Of a stretch of DNA of 53,060 nucleotides, positions 44,562-53,060 are shown piece by piece; the stretch's first letter is position 1; every line of letters begins with the position of its first letter. The stretch covers positions 1-53,060 of the forward strand of contig JABFSH010000059.1 in the NCBI GenBank assembly GCA_013140705.1, given 5' to 3'. The position numbers and the translations under genes are program-made. Below the pieces are notes generated by a model. That model searched no databases and was not told the origin of the DNA. It saw nothing but the letters and a program-made list of their open reading frames with translations. This DNA is from Methylococcaceae bacterium. GTDB lineage: Bacteria; Pseudomonadota; Gammaproteobacteria; Methylococcales; Methylomonadaceae.

Positions 44562-45850
44562 TACACAACTCCCACTTCGTCGTAGTGGCCGACGATGTAG
44601 CGTTCAAAGTCTTCGCGGAAATATTTAAGTGCGCTCTGCAGCGGCTCCATGGCGCCAGGCGCCAAGGCGCAAAATGTATTTCCTGGGCCCAGCATGCGCG
44701 TTAATCCGGCTAATCTGTCCAGATCTTCGAGACGGCCTTTTCCGGCGATGATGTCTTTCAGTAATGTTACGGTCCACGGTAAACCGTCCCGGCATGGCGT
44801 ACACCAGCCGCAGGACTCCTGAGCAAAAAACTGTTCCAAATTCAGTACCATTTGTACCGGGCAGGTCTTGTCATCCAGAACAATGATATTCCCCGTGCCC
44901 ATACGGCTACCTGCCTTGGCTATGGCGTCGAACTCCATACCCACATCCAGGTGCTCGGGAAGCAGGAAATCGGTCGATGCACCACCCGGCAAAAAGCCGC
45001 GCAGCTTATAACCGTCCCGCATGCCTCCGGCATGTTCTTCGATGATTTCCCGGATGGATGTGCCCATCGGTAATTCCCATAATCCAGGGTACTTAACGCG
45101 TCCGCTTGCACCGAATAGCTTGGTCCCCTTGTCAACACATCGAGCCAAACCCTGATACCACTCAACACCGTATTGTAAGATATGCGGTACGTTACATAAG
45201 GTTTCGACGTTATTGACTACAGTCGGCTTGCCCCAAAGTCCGCTAATCAGTGGAAAGGGCGGTTTGGCGCGCGGTGTAGCCCGCTTTCCCTCCAGGGCAT
45301 TTAGCAAGGCCGTTTCCTCGCCGCAGATATAACGGCCGGCGCTGGTATGTAGAACGATTTCCAGGCTGAAACCGGAATCCAAAACATGTTTACCCAGATA
45401 TCCCTTGGACCGTGCTTCCAGCAAGGCATAAGCGAGACGCTGCGCAGCAAGATGATATTCACCACGCAAAAATATATAAGCCATAGTGGCTTGAATGGCA
45501 TAAGCGGCTATGATGATGCCTTCAATCAGCTGATGCGGGTCCTTTTCCAGCAACAGGCGGTCCTTGAATGTGCCCGGTTCCATTTCATCGGCATTGACAA
45601 CCAGATAGCGAACCTGGGGAGCATCTGCATCCATTGGTACCAAGCTCCATTTGAGCCCGGTGCTAAATCCTGCTCCCCCGCGGCCCCGTAACCCGGCATC
45701 TTTAACCCATTGCTGCACTTCTTTCGGCTGGAGGTCCGTGATCGCTTTACGCATACCTAGATAACCACCGGTGCTCTCGTAATCGGCAAGCGTAGCAAAA
45801 GCACGGTCCGGCTGGATATTTTTGGTCAGCGGTTTTTCCATTATATCCAC
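44561..45850 (-). CDS. nuoF: NADH-quinone oxidoreductase subunit F (NADH/FMN site)
   Basis: 429 residues. The FMN/NADH-binding glycine-rich block is G-L-R-G-R-G-G-A-G-F-S-T-G, followed by N-A-D-E-M-E-P-G-T-F-K-D-R. The N3 [4Fe-4S] ligands are in E-S-C-G-W-C-T-P-C-R-D-G, with the fourth Cys in N-T-F-C-A-L. This is the NADH entry point of complex I. A GTG at 45850 and an ATG at 45841 are both possible starts: AAGG sits about 8-12 nt before the GTG and GGA 5 nt before the ATG. The GTG is used here. It starts 6 bp after nuoE. Confidence 0.97.
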   Translation of the reverse strand: MDIMEKPLTKNIQPDRAFATLADYESTGGYLGMRKAITDLQPKEVQQWVKDAGLRGRGGAGFSTGLKWSLVPMDADAPQVRYLVVNADEMEPGTFKDRLLLEKDPHQLIEGIIIAAYAIQATMAYIFLRGEYHLAAQRLAYALLEARSKGYLGKHVLDSGFSLEIVLHTSAGRYICGEETALLNALEGKRATPRAKPPFPLISGLWGKPTVVNNVETLCNVPHILQYGVEWYQGLARCVDKGTKLFGASGRVKYPGLWELPMGTSIREIIEEHAGGMRDGYKLRGFLPGGASTDFLLPEHLDVGMEFDAIAKAGSRMGTGNIIVLDDKTCPVQMVLNLEQFFAQESCGWCTPCRDGLPWTVTLLKDIIAGKGRLEDLDRLAGLTRMLGPGNTFCALAPGAMEPLQSALKYFREDFERYIVGHYDEVGVV

Positions 45851-45856
45851 AGCACT

Positions 45857-46348
45857 TCACCTTCCGAGAAACTCGTTAACGGCATTTTCTGTGAGATCAA
45901 GCTTCAGTTCATCGCCAACCATCGCGACAGGCGCATGATCACAGGCCCCCAGACAAACAATCGGCAAAATCGTGTATTCGCCATCTTCTGACATTTCTCC
46001 CAACGCAACGTTCAAACGCCTGCACAAGTGCTCACGAATCTGCTCGCTACCCATCATCCAGCAGGTCACACTATTACAGTAATGAATGACGGTTTTGCCG
46101 ACGGGCCTGCGGTAAATCAGATTGTAGAAGGTTGCGATCCCTTCCAGTTGCGCCGGAGCCATGTCCAAAAAGCCGGCCACGGCAACGAGACAATCGTCCG
46201 AAACCCAGCCGCGGTGCTTCTGCACGATTTTCAGCGCCTCGATTGAGACGGCTGTTTTATCTTCGTAATGGCTCATTTCAGCGTTAATTTCCTGGATTTC
46301 GGTAGGACTTAATCCTTCAATACGTGGATTTTTATTTTGCATTTTCAT
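45857..46348 (-). CDS. nuoE: NADH-quinone oxidoreductase subunit E ([2Fe-2S])
   Basis: 163 residues when started at M-K-M-Q-N-K-N, one base after the nuoCD stop. A longer frame to 46399 reads through the end of nuoCD and is not used. The thioredoxin-like fold carries cluster N1a, with Cys pairs in H-Y-C-N-S-V-T-C-W and C-L-G-A-C-D-H-A-P. The N-terminal helical region has the family Y-x-D-K-T-A-V-S-I-E-A-L-K block. It works with NuoF at the NADH oxidation site. Confidence 0.96.
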   Translation of the reverse strand: MKMQNKNPRIEGLSPTEIQEINAEMSHYEDKTAVSIEALKIVQKHRGWVSDDCLVAVAGFLDMAPAQLEGIATFYNLIYRRPVGKTVIHYCNSVTCWMMGSEQIREHLCRRLNVALGEMSEDGEYTILPIVCLGACDHAPVAMVGDELKLDLTENAVNEFLGR

Positions 46349-46349
46349 T

Positions 46350-48119
46350 TCATCGGTCCACGTCGGCCATGACAAAATCAATGCTGGCCAAAATCGCAAT
46401 CAGGTCGGCGACCATCATCCCTCGACTCATTACAGGAATCATTTGCAAATGCGGGAAAGAGGGCGTGCGAATACGGGTACGGTACGACATGGTGCCGCCA
46501 TCGCTGGTCAAATAATAAGCATTCAAGCCTTTTGTCGCCTCGATGGTTATACAAGTCTCGCCAGCTGGAATCACAGGCCCCCAGCTCACATTGAGAAAAT
46601 GCTGAATCAAGGTCTCAATATCATGCAGCGTTCGCTCCTTAGGCGGTGGCGTTGTCAATGGATGATTGGCCTTGTAAGGTCCTGTAGGCATATTGTCCAG
46701 GCATTGCTTGATGATACGAAGACTTTGGCGCATTTCCTCGACTCTCACGACACAGCGCTCGTAGCAGTCGCCGCGATTCCCTGTCGGTATTTCAAAGTCA
46801 TAATTTTCGTAGCCTGAGTAAGGCCTTGCCTTGCGGTAATCCCATGCCAGTCCTGTGGCGCGCAGGCCTGCGCCGGTTGCGCTCCATTCGATGGCTTCTG
46901 CGGTGGTATAAGCGCCGACACCTTGGGTTCGGCGTTTGAGGGTGCTGTTTTGCATCACCATTTTGTCGTACTGATCCAGTCTTGCCGGTAAATAATCAAT
47001 AAACTCACGGATTCTTATGTCCCAACCGCGAGGTAAATCCAGTGCAACACCACCGATACGGAAATAGCTGGAATGCATGCGGGCACCGCTTATCGATTCC
47101 AGAATATCGAATACCTTTTCACGATCAATAAACATATAAAAGATCGGTGACATTTGTCCCACGTCCTGGGCATAGGTGCCATAAAACAACAGATGGCTGG
47201 CAAGACGGTAAAGTTCACTGATCATTACGCGAATGGCCTTGGCGCGTTCTGGAACCTTGATGCCGGCTAGTTGCTCAACGGCGAGGACATAAGGCAGATT
47301 GTTCATGGAACCGCCCAAATAATCGACTCTGTCTGTGTATGGGATATAAGTATGCCAGGACTGGCGTTCGCCCATCTTTTCCGCGCCGCGATGGTGATAG
47401 CCGATGTCGGGCAGTGCATCGATGATCTCTTCGCCATCCAGTTGTAAGGCGATACGAAAGGCGCCATGGACACTGGGATGATTGGGCCCCATATTCAAAA
47501 ACATGAAATCGCTGTCTTTGCCGTGCCGCCGCATACCCCAATCCTCGGGTACGAAACGCAAGGCGTCCTGTTCGATTTCCTGCCGCTCTTCGGGAAGACT
47601 AAAGGGTTCCATTTCTGTAGCGCGGGCATAATGGTCCTTGCGAAGCGGGTGTCCTTGCCAGGTCGGCGGCATGATGATGCGCCTGAGATGCGGATGGCCT
47701 TCAAAAACAATACCAAACATATCCCATACCTCGCGCTCGTACCAGTTGGCCGACGGCCAGATATCAGAAATGGTCGGGAGGGATAGTTGGGCATCGTTTA
47801 ATGCGATTTTGAGACGAATATCTTCATTACGTGCAAAAGATAGTAAATGATAGACAACGGTAAAGGCACTTTCAGGAAGGCCGTGCCGGTGAATGCGTTC
47901 ACGTTCGTCGACAGCTGTCAGGTCGAACAGCAATCCATAGGGAGGAGTAGCCTGCAACTTTAAATAGAGCAGGATGACACGCAAGTTTTCCCGGGTGCTC
48001 CAAATCGTGGTGATGCCATCGCAGGTCGGCTGGAGGGTATAGTCATTGATTTTTAGACGCTCGCTTATTTCCCTGGTAATACCGGAAGGAATAGCTATGT
48101 TGTCTGCATGAACTTTCAC
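46350..48119 (-). CDS. nuoCD: NADH-quinone oxidoreductase fused subunits C/D
   Basis: 589 residues in one chain. Residues 1-180 are NuoC ([32 protein letters not shown] hyphenated). From about 205 the chain is NuoD ([13 protein letters not shown], then [11 protein letters not shown], and the quinone-site His and Tyr region T-D-R-V-D-Y). Fusion of C and D is known from enterobacteria and related groups. The start is GTG (M-K-V-H-A-D), supported by GAGAGGATAG just upstream. It lies 34 bp after nuoB. Confidence 0.97.
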   Translation of the reverse strand: MKVHADNIAIPSGITREISERLKINDYTLQPTCDGITTIWSTRENLRVILLYLKLQATPPYGLLFDLTAVDERERIHRHGLPESAFTVVYHLLSFARNEDIRLKIALNDAQLSLPTISDIWPSANWYEREVWDMFGIVFEGHPHLRRIIMPPTWQGHPLRKDHYARATEMEPFSLPEERQEIEQDALRFVPEDWGMRRHGKDSDFMFLNMGPNHPSVHGAFRIALQLDGEEIIDALPDIGYHHRGAEKMGERQSWHTYIPYTDRVDYLGGSMNNLPYVLAVEQLAGIKVPERAKAIRVMISELYRLASHLLFYGTYAQDVGQMSPIFYMFIDREKVFDILESISGARMHSSYFRIGGVALDLPRGWDIRIREFIDYLPARLDQYDKMVMQNSTLKRRTQGVGAYTTAEAIEWSATGAGLRATGLAWDYRKARPYSGYENYDFEIPTGNRGDCYERCVVRVEEMRQSLRIIKQCLDNMPTGPYKANHPLTTPPPKERTLHDIETLIQHFLNVSWGPVIPAGETCITIEATKGLNAYYLTSDGGTMSYRTRIRTPSFPHLQMIPVMSRGMMVADLIAILASIDFVMADVDR

Positions 48120-48153
48120 TGACTATCCTCTCAATGCATTGTATTGGCCCTGA

Positions 48154-48798
48154 TCAAGCTATTTCGTCCGGATCCCTCAACTGTTGCGTGCGCATCCTTG
48201 TTTCTGTCAATAAATCGCGATAACTTGGCTGATTTGTTGATTTAACGAAGGTCTGCTCTCCAGCAACCCAGCTCAATGGGCGTCTTTCTTTGCCTATCGA
48301 GTTCTGGAGCAGCATCAAGCCTTGCAGCAGGGCCTCCGGACGAGGAGGGCAACCCGGCACATAGACATCGACCGGTAAAAATTTATCCACTCCCTGCACA
48401 ACGCTGTAGATATCATACATGCCGCCGGAATTGGCACAGGAGCCCATAGATATAACCCAGCGCGGTTCCAGCAATTGATCATAAAGCCGCTTGACGACGG
48501 GCGCCATTTTGCGGAAAACGGTACCTGAAATGACAATCAAATCCGCCTGTCGGGGCGATGCTCTAATTACTTCGGAACCAAAACGGGCAATGTCGTGACG
48601 GCTGGTGAATGCGGTTGCCATTTCTACATAGCAGCAGGAAAGCCCAAAATTAAAGGGCCAGACGGAATTGGACTGTCCCCAGGCGACCATGTCTTCAAGT
48701 TTGGAAAACAGAAAATTGCGACGCAGCGCCTCTTCATAAGACTGTTGTCCCGGCTTCGGGGCGGGATCATTCTCAGCTTTGGTAAGAGTCCAATGCAT
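48154..48798 (-). CDS. nuoB: NADH-quinone oxidoreductase subunit B (cluster N2)
   Basis: 214 residues. Ligands of the terminal [4Fe-4S] cluster N2 are all visible: the adjacent cysteine pair in G-L-S-C-C-Y-V-E-M, then M-G-S-C-A-N-S-G-G and [10 protein letters not shown]. It donates electrons to quinone at the NuoB/NuoD interface. The strong Shine-Dalgarno TAGGAGGG lies just before the ATG. It starts 8 bp after nuoA. Confidence 0.97.
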   Translation of the reverse strand: MHWTLTKAENDPAPKPGQQSYEEALRRNFLFSKLEDMVAWGQSNSVWPFNFGLSCCYVEMATAFTSRHDIARFGSEVIRASPRQADLIVISGTVFRKMAPVVKRLYDQLLEPRWVISMGSCANSGGMYDIYSVVQGVDKFLPVDVYVPGCPPRPEALLQGLMLLQNSIGKERRPLSWVAGEQTFVKSTNQPSYRDLLTETRMRTQQLRDPDEIA

Positions 48799-48806
48799 AT
48801 TCCCTC

Positions 48807-49220
48807 CTAACGAGAGTTTTGTGAAGTATCAATGCGCTGCCGTCGGGTGCGCCAATCAAGAGCGCCAATTGCTCCAAGGTAAATCAGGGTGGCAATCAAG
48901 ATGCCGATAAAAATCAGGGCTTCGATAAAACCAAACCAGCCCGATTCCTTTAATGCCACCGACCAGGCAAACAAAAATACCGTTTCCATATCGAAAATTA
49001 CGAAGAAAATGGCGAGCAGATAAAAATGCACGGAAAAGCGAATATGCACGTCACCTGTTGAGACGACGCCGGATTCAAAAGGTTCATCGGCAGCTTTGGC
49101 GCGGTGTCTTTGTCCCAAAAAATAGGCACCGCCGAGCATGACAGCGGTAATGAAGAGTATTGCTCCGAAGTAAATGATTAGTGGGAGCAAATTTGCGGCA
49201 AGAATGGCTTCGGTATTCAT
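48807..49220 (-). CDS. nuoA: NADH-quinone oxidoreductase subunit A
   Basis: 137 residues with three membrane helices. The conserved loop P-F-E-S-G-V and the acidic [14 protein letters not shown] block of NuoA are present. It is the first gene of the operon, so the nuo promoter should lie in the 205 bp upstream (49221-49425). There TTGCCA and AAATAT about 18 bp apart on the minus strand are the best, weak candidates. GAAGG lies about 8 nt before the ATG. Confidence 0.96.
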   Translation of the reverse strand: MNTEAILAANLLPLIIYFGAILFITAVMLGGAYFLGQRHRAKAADEPFESGVVSTGDVHIRFSVHFYLLAIFFVIFDMETVFLFAWSVALKESGWFGFIEALIFIGILIATLIYLGAIGALDWRTRRQRIDTSQNSR

Positions 49221-49425
49221 TTTAAGGACCTTCGTTCTCCAATGTACAAGGGTATTGAATTAAAGATCTATATCCCCACGAACCGGAACTTTAAGGGATA
49301 TTTGCACAGAACAAGTCAACTTGGCAAGTGTTATTATGATGGTTGTTGAAAACATGTAAAGTGCTCATTGAAGTTGCAAGTAGGCTATTCAATATCATCA
49401 GTATCGCAGCGTAGTTTTTTCGGTA

Positions 49426-49923
49426 TTATTCTTGTTTTTCTATCTGATACAACGTTTTACTCGGTATTTTTGAATGTTGATTATCAAACAGCACAGCAGT
49501 GGTATCGTCATATACAACCTGAATAAATTGAGATAATTTGGCCCGGCATTGACTCTGCATTTGCTCATCCGGATTATTCCATATGTCATCTATCAATCGC
49601 TTGGCATGCTGGTGTATGACTAATGCCATTACTTTTGGCATGTCGGGATAAGCTTCGATAATTTGTACTTTCATTTCGTCAATCATCTCAAGGAACTCTT
49701 TATAATCCAGAGTCGTGCGGGCCTCTCTTGCTTTGATTCTTTGCAGTTGCTCGGAAAACTTGATTTTCAGCGCCTCAAGTTCGTAACTGATTTGTGCGTT
49801 ATCCATAGCCTTTTGTTGTTTCAACAAGGTATTTTCCCGCAGCGATTTTTTCCGAGTCTCGTAATCCCTGCCAAGGGCTAACTTGATGGAATCTAATAAT
49901 GTACGAAAAATTTGAAAAGACAT
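49426..49923 (-). CDS. Hypothetical protein with coiled coil
   Basis: A 165-residue soluble protein, highly charged. Residues 20-75 are a likely coiled coil (S-L-R-E-N-T-L-L-K-Q-Q-K-A and E-A-L-K-I-K-F-S-E-Q-L-Q-R-I-K-A). The second half is alpha-helical with A-L-V-I-H-Q-H-A-K-R-L-I. No family recognised. It lies 33 bp downstream of a membrane protein gene on the same strand and probably belongs to a three-gene unit from 50814 to 49426, upstream of nuoA. Confidence 0.7.
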   Translation of the reverse strand: MSFQIFRTLLDSIKLALGRDYETRKKSLRENTLLKQQKAMDNAQISYELEALKIKFSEQLQRIKAREARTTLDYKEFLEMIDEMKVQIIEAYPDMPKVMALVIHQHAKRLIDDIWNNPDEQMQSQCRAKLSQFIQVVYDDTTAVLFDNQHSKIPSKTLYQIEKQE

Positions 49924-49956
49924 TGGATAATTCCAGGATTAGTCAGCCGAATATTT

Positions 49957-50427
49957 TTAATCATCAAGAAGTTCTTCTAGCGATGCATTTAATAAGGCAA
50001 CATCCGTATCGACAACAGTTTTATAAATGAGTAAGGCTTGATTGAAGTCCATGGTATTACGGCACCTGATAAGCAGGCAATGAATTTCCGGGGTAATGTC
50101 CGGATTAAGATGAGTTTTGCGTAAATCCATTGCTTCATTAACCAGCATGACAAGATGATCTATATTATTCTGATCAACTGTTTTAGAGAATGTTGCGCGT
50201 TGATTTGAGCCATCCAGTGATAGCTTTTCGATGTGGCGCTTGAATGTCCATTCCATGCGCAGAATAGTTCCATCAGCAGAACATAGCCAGACTAATCGGT
50301 AAAATAAATAAAACAGGGCAACAAAGTAAAGCAGGGTCAATACGGTACTAAAAGCCACAGCCGCAAGGCAAATTCCAGCCAATAATCTGGCAAAAATATA
50401 GACAGCTTTCATACCTCTGGGAGCCAT
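49957..50427 (-). CDS. Hypothetical membrane protein
   Basis: A 156-residue protein. Residues 8-48 are strongly hydrophobic and can form one long hairpin or two helices (F-A-R-L-L-A-G-I-C-L-A-A-V-A-F, then L-T-L-L-Y-F-V-A-L-F-Y-L-F-Y). They are followed by a soluble domain of about 105 residues with D-N-I-D-H-L-V-M-L-V-N-E-A-M-D. No family recognised. It starts 3 bp after the stop of the DedA-like gene, so translation is probably coupled. An in-frame ATG at 50412 is an alternative start. Confidence 0.7.
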   Translation of the reverse strand: MAPRGMKAVYIFARLLAGICLAAVAFSTVLTLLYFVALFYLFYRLVWLCSADGTILRMEWTFKRHIEKLSLDGSNQRATFSKTVDQNNIDHLVMLVNEAMDLRKTHLNPDITPEIHCLLIRCRNTMDFNQALLIYKTVVDTDVALLNASLEELLDD

Positions 50428-50430
50428 AAT

Positions 50431-50814
50431 TTACAGCACCGAATTGTAGTTAGAAGTTAATTTATAGAGATCACTGTAAACAAATTCTTCAAACTTCCCC
50501 ATAACCCGAGTAAACAAAAAAATAATTGGCCAGCCATGTTTTCTTAATAGTAATTGCGCAATAGCAAACTTGCGCCGCTGACTATGTAATTTGCGTTGGA
50601 TCAGCTGTTTATTAAAACGGCCGATATAAAAATAAATCTGATCGCCCGCGAAACCGCCGAGTCCGGCTACAAAGATCGCTAAGAGGAACGACAAGTCCCC
50701 GGTATGAGACAGCCCCCCCATCACTAACCCCATCTCGCCTTCCAGTATGCACCAAAGAAACAAAATGATGTAGCCGTAGTCTTTTAGCCAATCAATAAGC
50801 AGATCATCTATCAT
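50431..50814 (-). CDS. DedA-family-like membrane protein, C-terminally short
   Basis: A 127-residue protein with the first half of a DedA (SNARE-associated, VTT) fold: the re-entrant E-G-E-M-G-L-V-M-G-G motif near residues 25-34, G-G-F-A-G-D-Q-I-Y-F-Y-I-G-R near 53-66, and L-L-R-K-H-G-W-P-I-I-F-L-F-T-R near 88-102. DedA proteins usually run to about 190-220 residues, with an R-x3-P-G-like segment and two more helices after this point. Here the chain departs from the family at about residue 104 and ends in a polar tail. Either a truncated gene or a short divergent form; no clean frameshift that restores the family was found. Confidence 0.65.
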   Translation of the reverse strand: MIDDLLIDWLKDYGYIILFLWCILEGEMGLVMGGLSHTGDLSFLLAIFVAGLGGFAGDQIYFYIGRFNKQLIQRKLHSQRRKFAIAQLLLRKHGWPIIFLFTRVMGKFEEFVYSDLYKLTSNYNSVL

Positions 50815-51189
50815 AATTAAAATAATTCACAGTTCGGGATAAGAAAGCAGGCGCGCTTTTATAAAAAAGTTCGGATACCTTCAAATCTCACAACTTCGTT
50901 AAAACCCTGTTGATCATGAAGCTGTGACAATTATTTTCTAATGTAGTTGTATCTTTGATCGAATATTTCTACTGTTGATGGCTGTATAAACCAACCAACG
51001 TAGATGGAACAGAAGCAGGTGCGCTTACTTCATTGGGTTGTATAGAATAATCAGGAGCATTTCAATGCCGGAGCGATCAAAATACCGCTAGCTAAACGTT
51101 GGTTTAAAAGGGATAAAGAAAATGCTGTCTGTCAGCTGCATATACAGATTTTCATTTGTAGGTGAAAATCGATTAGTTTGTTGAATAAA
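50815..51189. other. Intergenic region, no gene seen
   Basis: About 375 bp between the DedA-like gene and the PstB-like gene. No open frame of note and no RNA gene were recognised. The partners expected after a pstB gene (phoU or other pst genes) are not present, which fits the idea that pstB is orphaned. Confidence 0.5.
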
Positions 51190-51975
51190 TTAACCGCGAC
51201 TTCCATTCACATAAGCCGCTGTTAATTCATGAATAGGCGCTTCAAAAATTTGCTGACACTGACCAAATTCAATTAGACAGCCTGCACGTTGCTCCTTGAT
51301 CCAGAAAAAGCCCGCATAATTGGCAATACGCCTGGCTTGTGCCAGATTATGGGTTGCGATGACGATCGTAAATTTTCCCCGCAAGCGCTGAATCAACTCT
51401 TCCACGATACCTGAAGAAATCGGGTCTAACGCACTGCAGGGTTCATCCATTAACAAGACCTTTGGTGTCAGTGCCAAGGCTCGGGCGATACACAGCCGTT
51501 GTTGCTGACCGCCGGACAGTGCCTGGGCTGAAGATTCCAGTCGATCTTTGACTTCATCCCACAAACCGACATCCAGCAAAACCTGCTCTAAAACCTGATT
51601 CAAATCGGCTTGTTTACTCATGCCGTGTTCCCGCAGAGGCAATTCAATATTGCGACGGATCGACAACGGAAATGCCACGGGTTTTTGAAAAATCATGCCG
51701 ATATTGCGGCGCAAGCCTTGCACATCCAAGGCAGGATTACGCAAATCCTTATGGTCATAAAGAACACTACCCGACACGCGACAGCCGGGAATCATATCGG
51801 TCAAGCGATTCAAAACGGACAGGAAACTGTTTTTTCCGCAGCCTGAGGGTCCGATTAGCGCTGTAATACAACCTTTATAAATATCCAATGACACATTTTC
51901 TAATGCCGGTTTTGTTCCGTATCCGGAAACAAAACCGACCGTCAGAAACGGCAACAGGTCTTGAAGCTTGCACAA
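51190..51975 (-). CDS. PstB-like phosphate ABC transporter ATP-binding protein, altered Walker A
   Basis: A protein of about 261 residues with strong PstB character: signature L-S-G-G-Q-Q-Q-R-L-C-I-A-R-A-L-A, Walker B K-V-L-L-M-D-E-P-C-S-A-L-D-P and H-loop I-V-I-A-T-H-N-L. PstB drives phosphate import through PstCA. The Walker A reads G-P-S-G-C-G-K-N-S-F; the usual Ser/Thr that binds Mg after the Lys is Asn (codon AAC, one change from AGC), which should impair ATP hydrolysis. No pstS, pstC or pstA gene is nearby. The N-terminus is uncertain: the frame overlaps the divergent recombinase fragment for 15 bp, so its 5' end was probably cut at that junction. Confidence 0.75.
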   Translation of the reverse strand: MCKLQDLLPFLTVGFVSGYGTKPALENVSLDIYKGCITALIGPSGCGKNSFLSVLNRLTDMIPGCRVSGSVLYDHKDLRNPALDVQGLRRNIGMIFQKPVAFPLSIRRNIELPLREHGMSKQADLNQVLEQVLLDVGLWDEVKDRLESSAQALSGGQQQRLCIARALALTPKVLLMDEPCSALDPISSGIVEELIQRLRGKFTIVIATHNLAQARRIANYAGFFWIKEQRAGCLIEFGQCQQIFEAPIHELTAAYVNGSRG

Positions 51976-52440
51976 GCTCGAAAGATCGACGTTATTTTGG
52001 TGACCGAACTAACTCGCTGGGGACGATCCACCTTGGATTTGTTTCATACCCTCCACGATCTACAATCCTGGGGAGTTTGTCTGATTGCGCAAACGGGATT
52101 GCAATTTGATCTAGCGACGCCGCAAGGAAAGCTTTTCGCCACCTTACTGTCCGGTTTAGCGGAATTCGAGCGTGATCTGCTGCGCGAGCGAGTTCGATCC
52201 GGTGTCCAGGCGGCGCAGGCTCGTGGTGTGGTGTTCGGTAGACGCTTGGGTCAGTGTGTAAAATCAGACAAGTTGGTGCCGAAAGTACTAGCGTTGGTCA
52301 ATGCAGGACAATCCTATCGCCAGATCGGCAGGCAACTTGATTTGAGTAAGAACACGGTGCTGGGCATCGTCAAAAGAGAACGTGCCCATTCTGATTCAAA
52401 CCCGATCACTTCGCCAATCGGTGATCTTCACGACATCTAA
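51961..52440 (+). pseudogene. Serine recombinase (resolvase/invertase), N-terminally truncated
   Basis: 159 codons of a serine recombinase lacking about the first 60 residues, including the nucleophilic Ser. The rest is well preserved: I-D-V-I-L-V-T-E-L-T-R-W-G-R-S, F-D-L-A-T-P-Q-G-K-L-F, E-F-E-R-D-L-L-R-E-R-V-R-S-G (the E helix), and a C-terminal HTH G-Q-S-Y-R-Q-I-G-R-Q-L-D-L-S-K-N-T-V. The frame opens exactly where the opposite-strand PstB frame begins, marking a rearrangement breakpoint near 51955-51975. It cannot catalyse recombination without its Ser. Confidence 0.8.
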
Positions 52441-52939
52441 AAGCGGATTAGTGCGATCGCCATTGCAGCCGTTGGTACTATTTTAAACAATCGCTAAACC
52501 CGATTCTAGGCAACCTATGCCGACTCAACTCAAGCGTGTTAACAATATTTTGAGGGCCTTATTGACAATATCTTATTTATTGATTCTAATCTCACCCAGC
52601 TAATCACTTAGCACAGAATGGATTCAAGAATTCAGAACCCATTGATCATGCCCTCCTCCTACCGGGGCCATGAATTATCCGATAGCAGCGAAGGACGCTG
52701 AACGGATTCGTGATGCCAGTAAGTCAACGGACATAATAATAACAAGGCCAACTCTGCCTGAGACAGGACGGAATATCGCGGATCTTTAGCATCAATTACA
52801 AAGACAACCGGATTGCCGAACGTGACAACGTGAATGTCACCGATCAGGCATACGGCTTTTTTGTGCCCAATATTTAGGGTTTCAGCAAAATTAATGTGCG
52901 GATGAGTAACGAATTACTGCGATGTAAGTGAGCTCGAAA
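52441..52939. other. Gene-poor stretch with possible coding debris
   Basis: About 500 bp without a supported gene. On the plus strand a 39-codon frame starts at 52671 (M-N-Y-P-I-A-A-K-D-A-E-R) without a ribosome-binding site. Another stretch near 52789-52876 reads S-I-N-Y-K-D-N-R-I-A-E-R-D-N-V then D-Q-A-Y-G-F-F-V and a stop, which looks like genuine but fragmentary coding sequence. The region follows the truncated recombinase and may be eroded insertion-element or accessory DNA. Confidence 0.35.
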
Positions 52940-53060
52940 ATGCGCACTAAAACACTGAATCCTAAAGCCCGCAGCATTGCCAACATAAGACATTCTGCCA
53001 AATGGTCTCATTTGATTTATGGTGTAGTGGCTTGGATGTTACTCACTTTTCCAGTATTTA
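52940..53060 (+). CDS. N-terminus of a putative membrane or secreted protein (partial)
   Basis: An ATG at 52940 opens a frame that runs off the window (40 codons seen). It has a basic N-terminus (M-R-T-K-T-L-N-P-K-A-R, further Arg and Lys to residue 21) and then a hydrophobic segment L-I-Y-G-V-V-A-W-M-L-L-T-F-P-V-F, consistent with a long signal peptide or first membrane helix. The Shine-Dalgarno is weak (GTGAG about 7 nt upstream). The product is unknown. Confidence 0.4.
   Translation, partial: MRTKTLNPKARSIANIRHSAKWSHLIYGVVAWMLLTFPVF

Overview
The window reads as a chromosomal segment of a gammaproteobacterium, most likely a methylotroph/methanotroph-type organism. That placement is an inference from protein style and gene neighbourhoods: a yoaA-tsaB pair, a complete 13-gene nuo operon with fused nuoCD, a DUF3731-type Hsp70, Uup, and type I R-M remnants. 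There is no taxonomic marker such as rRNA. Base composition looks intermediate, and genes are mostly dense with short gaps, except around the mobile debris.

Region 1 (1-9.7 kb) is ordinary chromosome: the tail of a chemotaxis receptor, a coiled-coil protein, PncC, a membrane-anchored patatin-type lipase, a GT4 glycosyltransferase paired with a GPH-family sugar transporter, YoaA helicase with TsaB, and a small secreted protein. Region 2 (9.7-24.9 kb) holds the most unusual gene, a 1723-residue protein joining a DEDD exonuclease-like domain, a RecQ helicase and a UvrD/Rep-type helicase. It is followed by an AAA/DUF4143 ATPase whose 5' end sits in a perfect 17-bp inverted repeat, an HTTM membrane protein with an overlapping partner, a DUF4186 protein, a diguanylate cyclase, a small inverted-repeat element, a large Hsp70-like protein with a membrane partner, and Uup.

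Region 3 (24.96-34.1 kb) is an accessory region. Between tRNA-Ser(GGA) and tRNA-Thr(CGT) lie decayed hsdM, hsdS and hsdR pieces of a type I restriction system, while a DUF1778/GNAT toxin-antitoxin pair embedded among them is intact and has its own operator. After the tRNA-Thr comes a sedolisin-like secreted protease with five Calx-beta repeats, cut off at the first codons of a sixth repeat by an IS66 fragment, which itself is joined to an ISAzo13-type fragment.

Region 4 (34.1-49.2 kb) is a CBS-domain protein followed by the complete NADH:quinone oxidoreductase (complex I) operon nuoA-N, on the minus strand, with tight start/stop overlaps. Region 5 (49.4-53.06 kb) has three poorly known genes, including a shortened DedA-like protein. 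It then has an orphan PstB-like ATPase with a changed Walker A residue, meeting a 5'-truncated serine recombinase head to head, a gene-poor stretch, and the start of a putative secreted or membrane protein running off the window.

Only direct reading was possible. Family assignments rest on recognised motifs, not on searches. The best candidates for something under-described are the exonuclease-RecQ-UvrD fusion with its ATPase neighbour, and the surviving toxin-antitoxin pair inside the dead restriction locus.
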